This document shows, piece after piece, positions 63,770-64,000 of a stretch of 64,000 nucleotides of DNA. Position 1 is the stretch's first letter, and each line of letters starts with the position of its first letter. The DNA lies in the NCBI GenBank assembly GCA_025506515.1, contig CM046453.1:43864979-43928978 (forward strand), written 5' to 3'. Position numbers and translations under genes: made by a program. Origin of the DNA: Flaveria trinervia. Taxonomy: Eukaryota; Streptophyta; Magnoliopsida; Asterales; Asteraceae. Below the pieces are notes generated by a model. It saw only the letters and a list, made by a program, of their open reading frames with translations. It made no database searches and was not told where the DNA came from.

Positions 63770-64000
63770 ATGGAAGACTCCATCAAAGTCTCTTGCCTAA
63801 TGTTAGCAAGTATGACACCCGACCTCCAAAAGGAATATGAGCTCCACGGAGCTTATGACATGATCACCCAGTTGCGGGAAACATTCCAGCAACAAGCTAG
63901 GGTGGAGCGCTTCGAAATGGTTCGAGCGCTTCATGCCTGTCGGATGGAGGAATCCCAATCGGTTTCAACTTATGTTCTTAAGATGAAAAGCCACATCGAC
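63770..64000 (+). pseudogene. gag: Angela-like gag fragment, open to the window end
   Basis: From ATG 63770 (MEDSIKVSCLMLASM) the frame is open to the last base (77 codons), matching Gag of Copia-4 and Copia-3: DLQKEYELHGAYDMITQL, FQQQARVERFEMVRALHAC, VLKMKSHID. It starts inside the Gag core, right behind the truncated LTR, so LTR remainder, PBS, leader and the first third of gag are deleted. The ATG is an internal Met of Gag. Among the copia gags here this segment alone lacks any stop. Confidence 0.8.

Overview
This is a gene-poor, repeat-saturated stretch of plant nuclear DNA, very probably from a eudicot. The reasons are Ty1/copia and Ty3/gypsy elements with initiator-Met primer sites, long AT-rich non-coding spans, and no bacterial-style operons or host genes. 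Several proteins, notably the extra ORF after pol in the SIRE-type element, look like asterid (Asteraceae-type) retroelements. That taxonomic guess is from memory of the families and is weak. I found no intact host gene, no tRNA or rRNA gene and no CRISPR array. Almost every base can be assigned to LTR retrotransposons nested in or recombined with each other, and nearly all coding regions carry stops or frameshifts.

Layout. 1-5703: a decayed SIRE-like copia element on + (SIRE-1), with the end of another family's LTR (Copia-F) at its left edge. 5704-12167: a gag-only SIRE-like derivative (SIRE-3) with an LTR at each end, split by the tail and 3' LTR of a gypsy element (Gypsy-C, 8171-10545) and carrying a second, out-of-order gag piece. 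12168-14357: Copia-F tail plus LTR start, and the 5' LTR and leader of an Angela/Tork-like copia element. 14367-26478: a 12.1 kb SIRE-like element on - (SIRE-2) with both LTRs, PBS, PPT, gag-pol and a 3.6 kb ORF3. 26483-28790: a second copy of 12059-14357. 27127-35016: an Angela-like copia element on + (Copia-3) with both LTRs and a perfect 5-bp target duplication. 35464-35866 and 53407-54868: one unidentified minus-strand ORF remnant, split by Gypsy-A. 35867-53406: Gypsy-A (Tekay-like), whose 5' LTR holds Copia-4 (minus strand), whose 3' LTR in turn holds an inverted solo gypsy LTR. 54869-57092: LTR and 3' region of another minus-strand copia element, with multiple PPTs and a W-box cluster. 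57093-63477: Gypsy-B, interrupted in RT by a solo copia LTR with a perfect target duplication. 63478-64000: a copia LTR fragment fused to gag, running off the window.

How the parts relate. In each element gag packages RNA, protease/integrase/RT/RNase H make and insert the DNA copy, and LTRs, PBS and PPT prime and bound it. None of the copies here looks autonomous. The parts most worth attention are non-coding or structural: (i) a 2.3 kb segment duplicated on both sides of SIRE-2, with no matching target duplication, suggesting ectopic recombination or a mis-join; (ii) CTTCNGAAG palindrome clusters in the LTR, in the pol-ORF3 gap and in gag of the SIRE-like family; (iii) a three-copy motif in the leader of two independent Angela-like elements; (iv) six TTGACY W-box cores in 52 bp of one LTR; (v) family-specific minisatellites in every long gypsy LTR; (vi) nested, inverted LTRs able to form a long hairpin. 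I saw no clear evidence for a novel non-transposon system.
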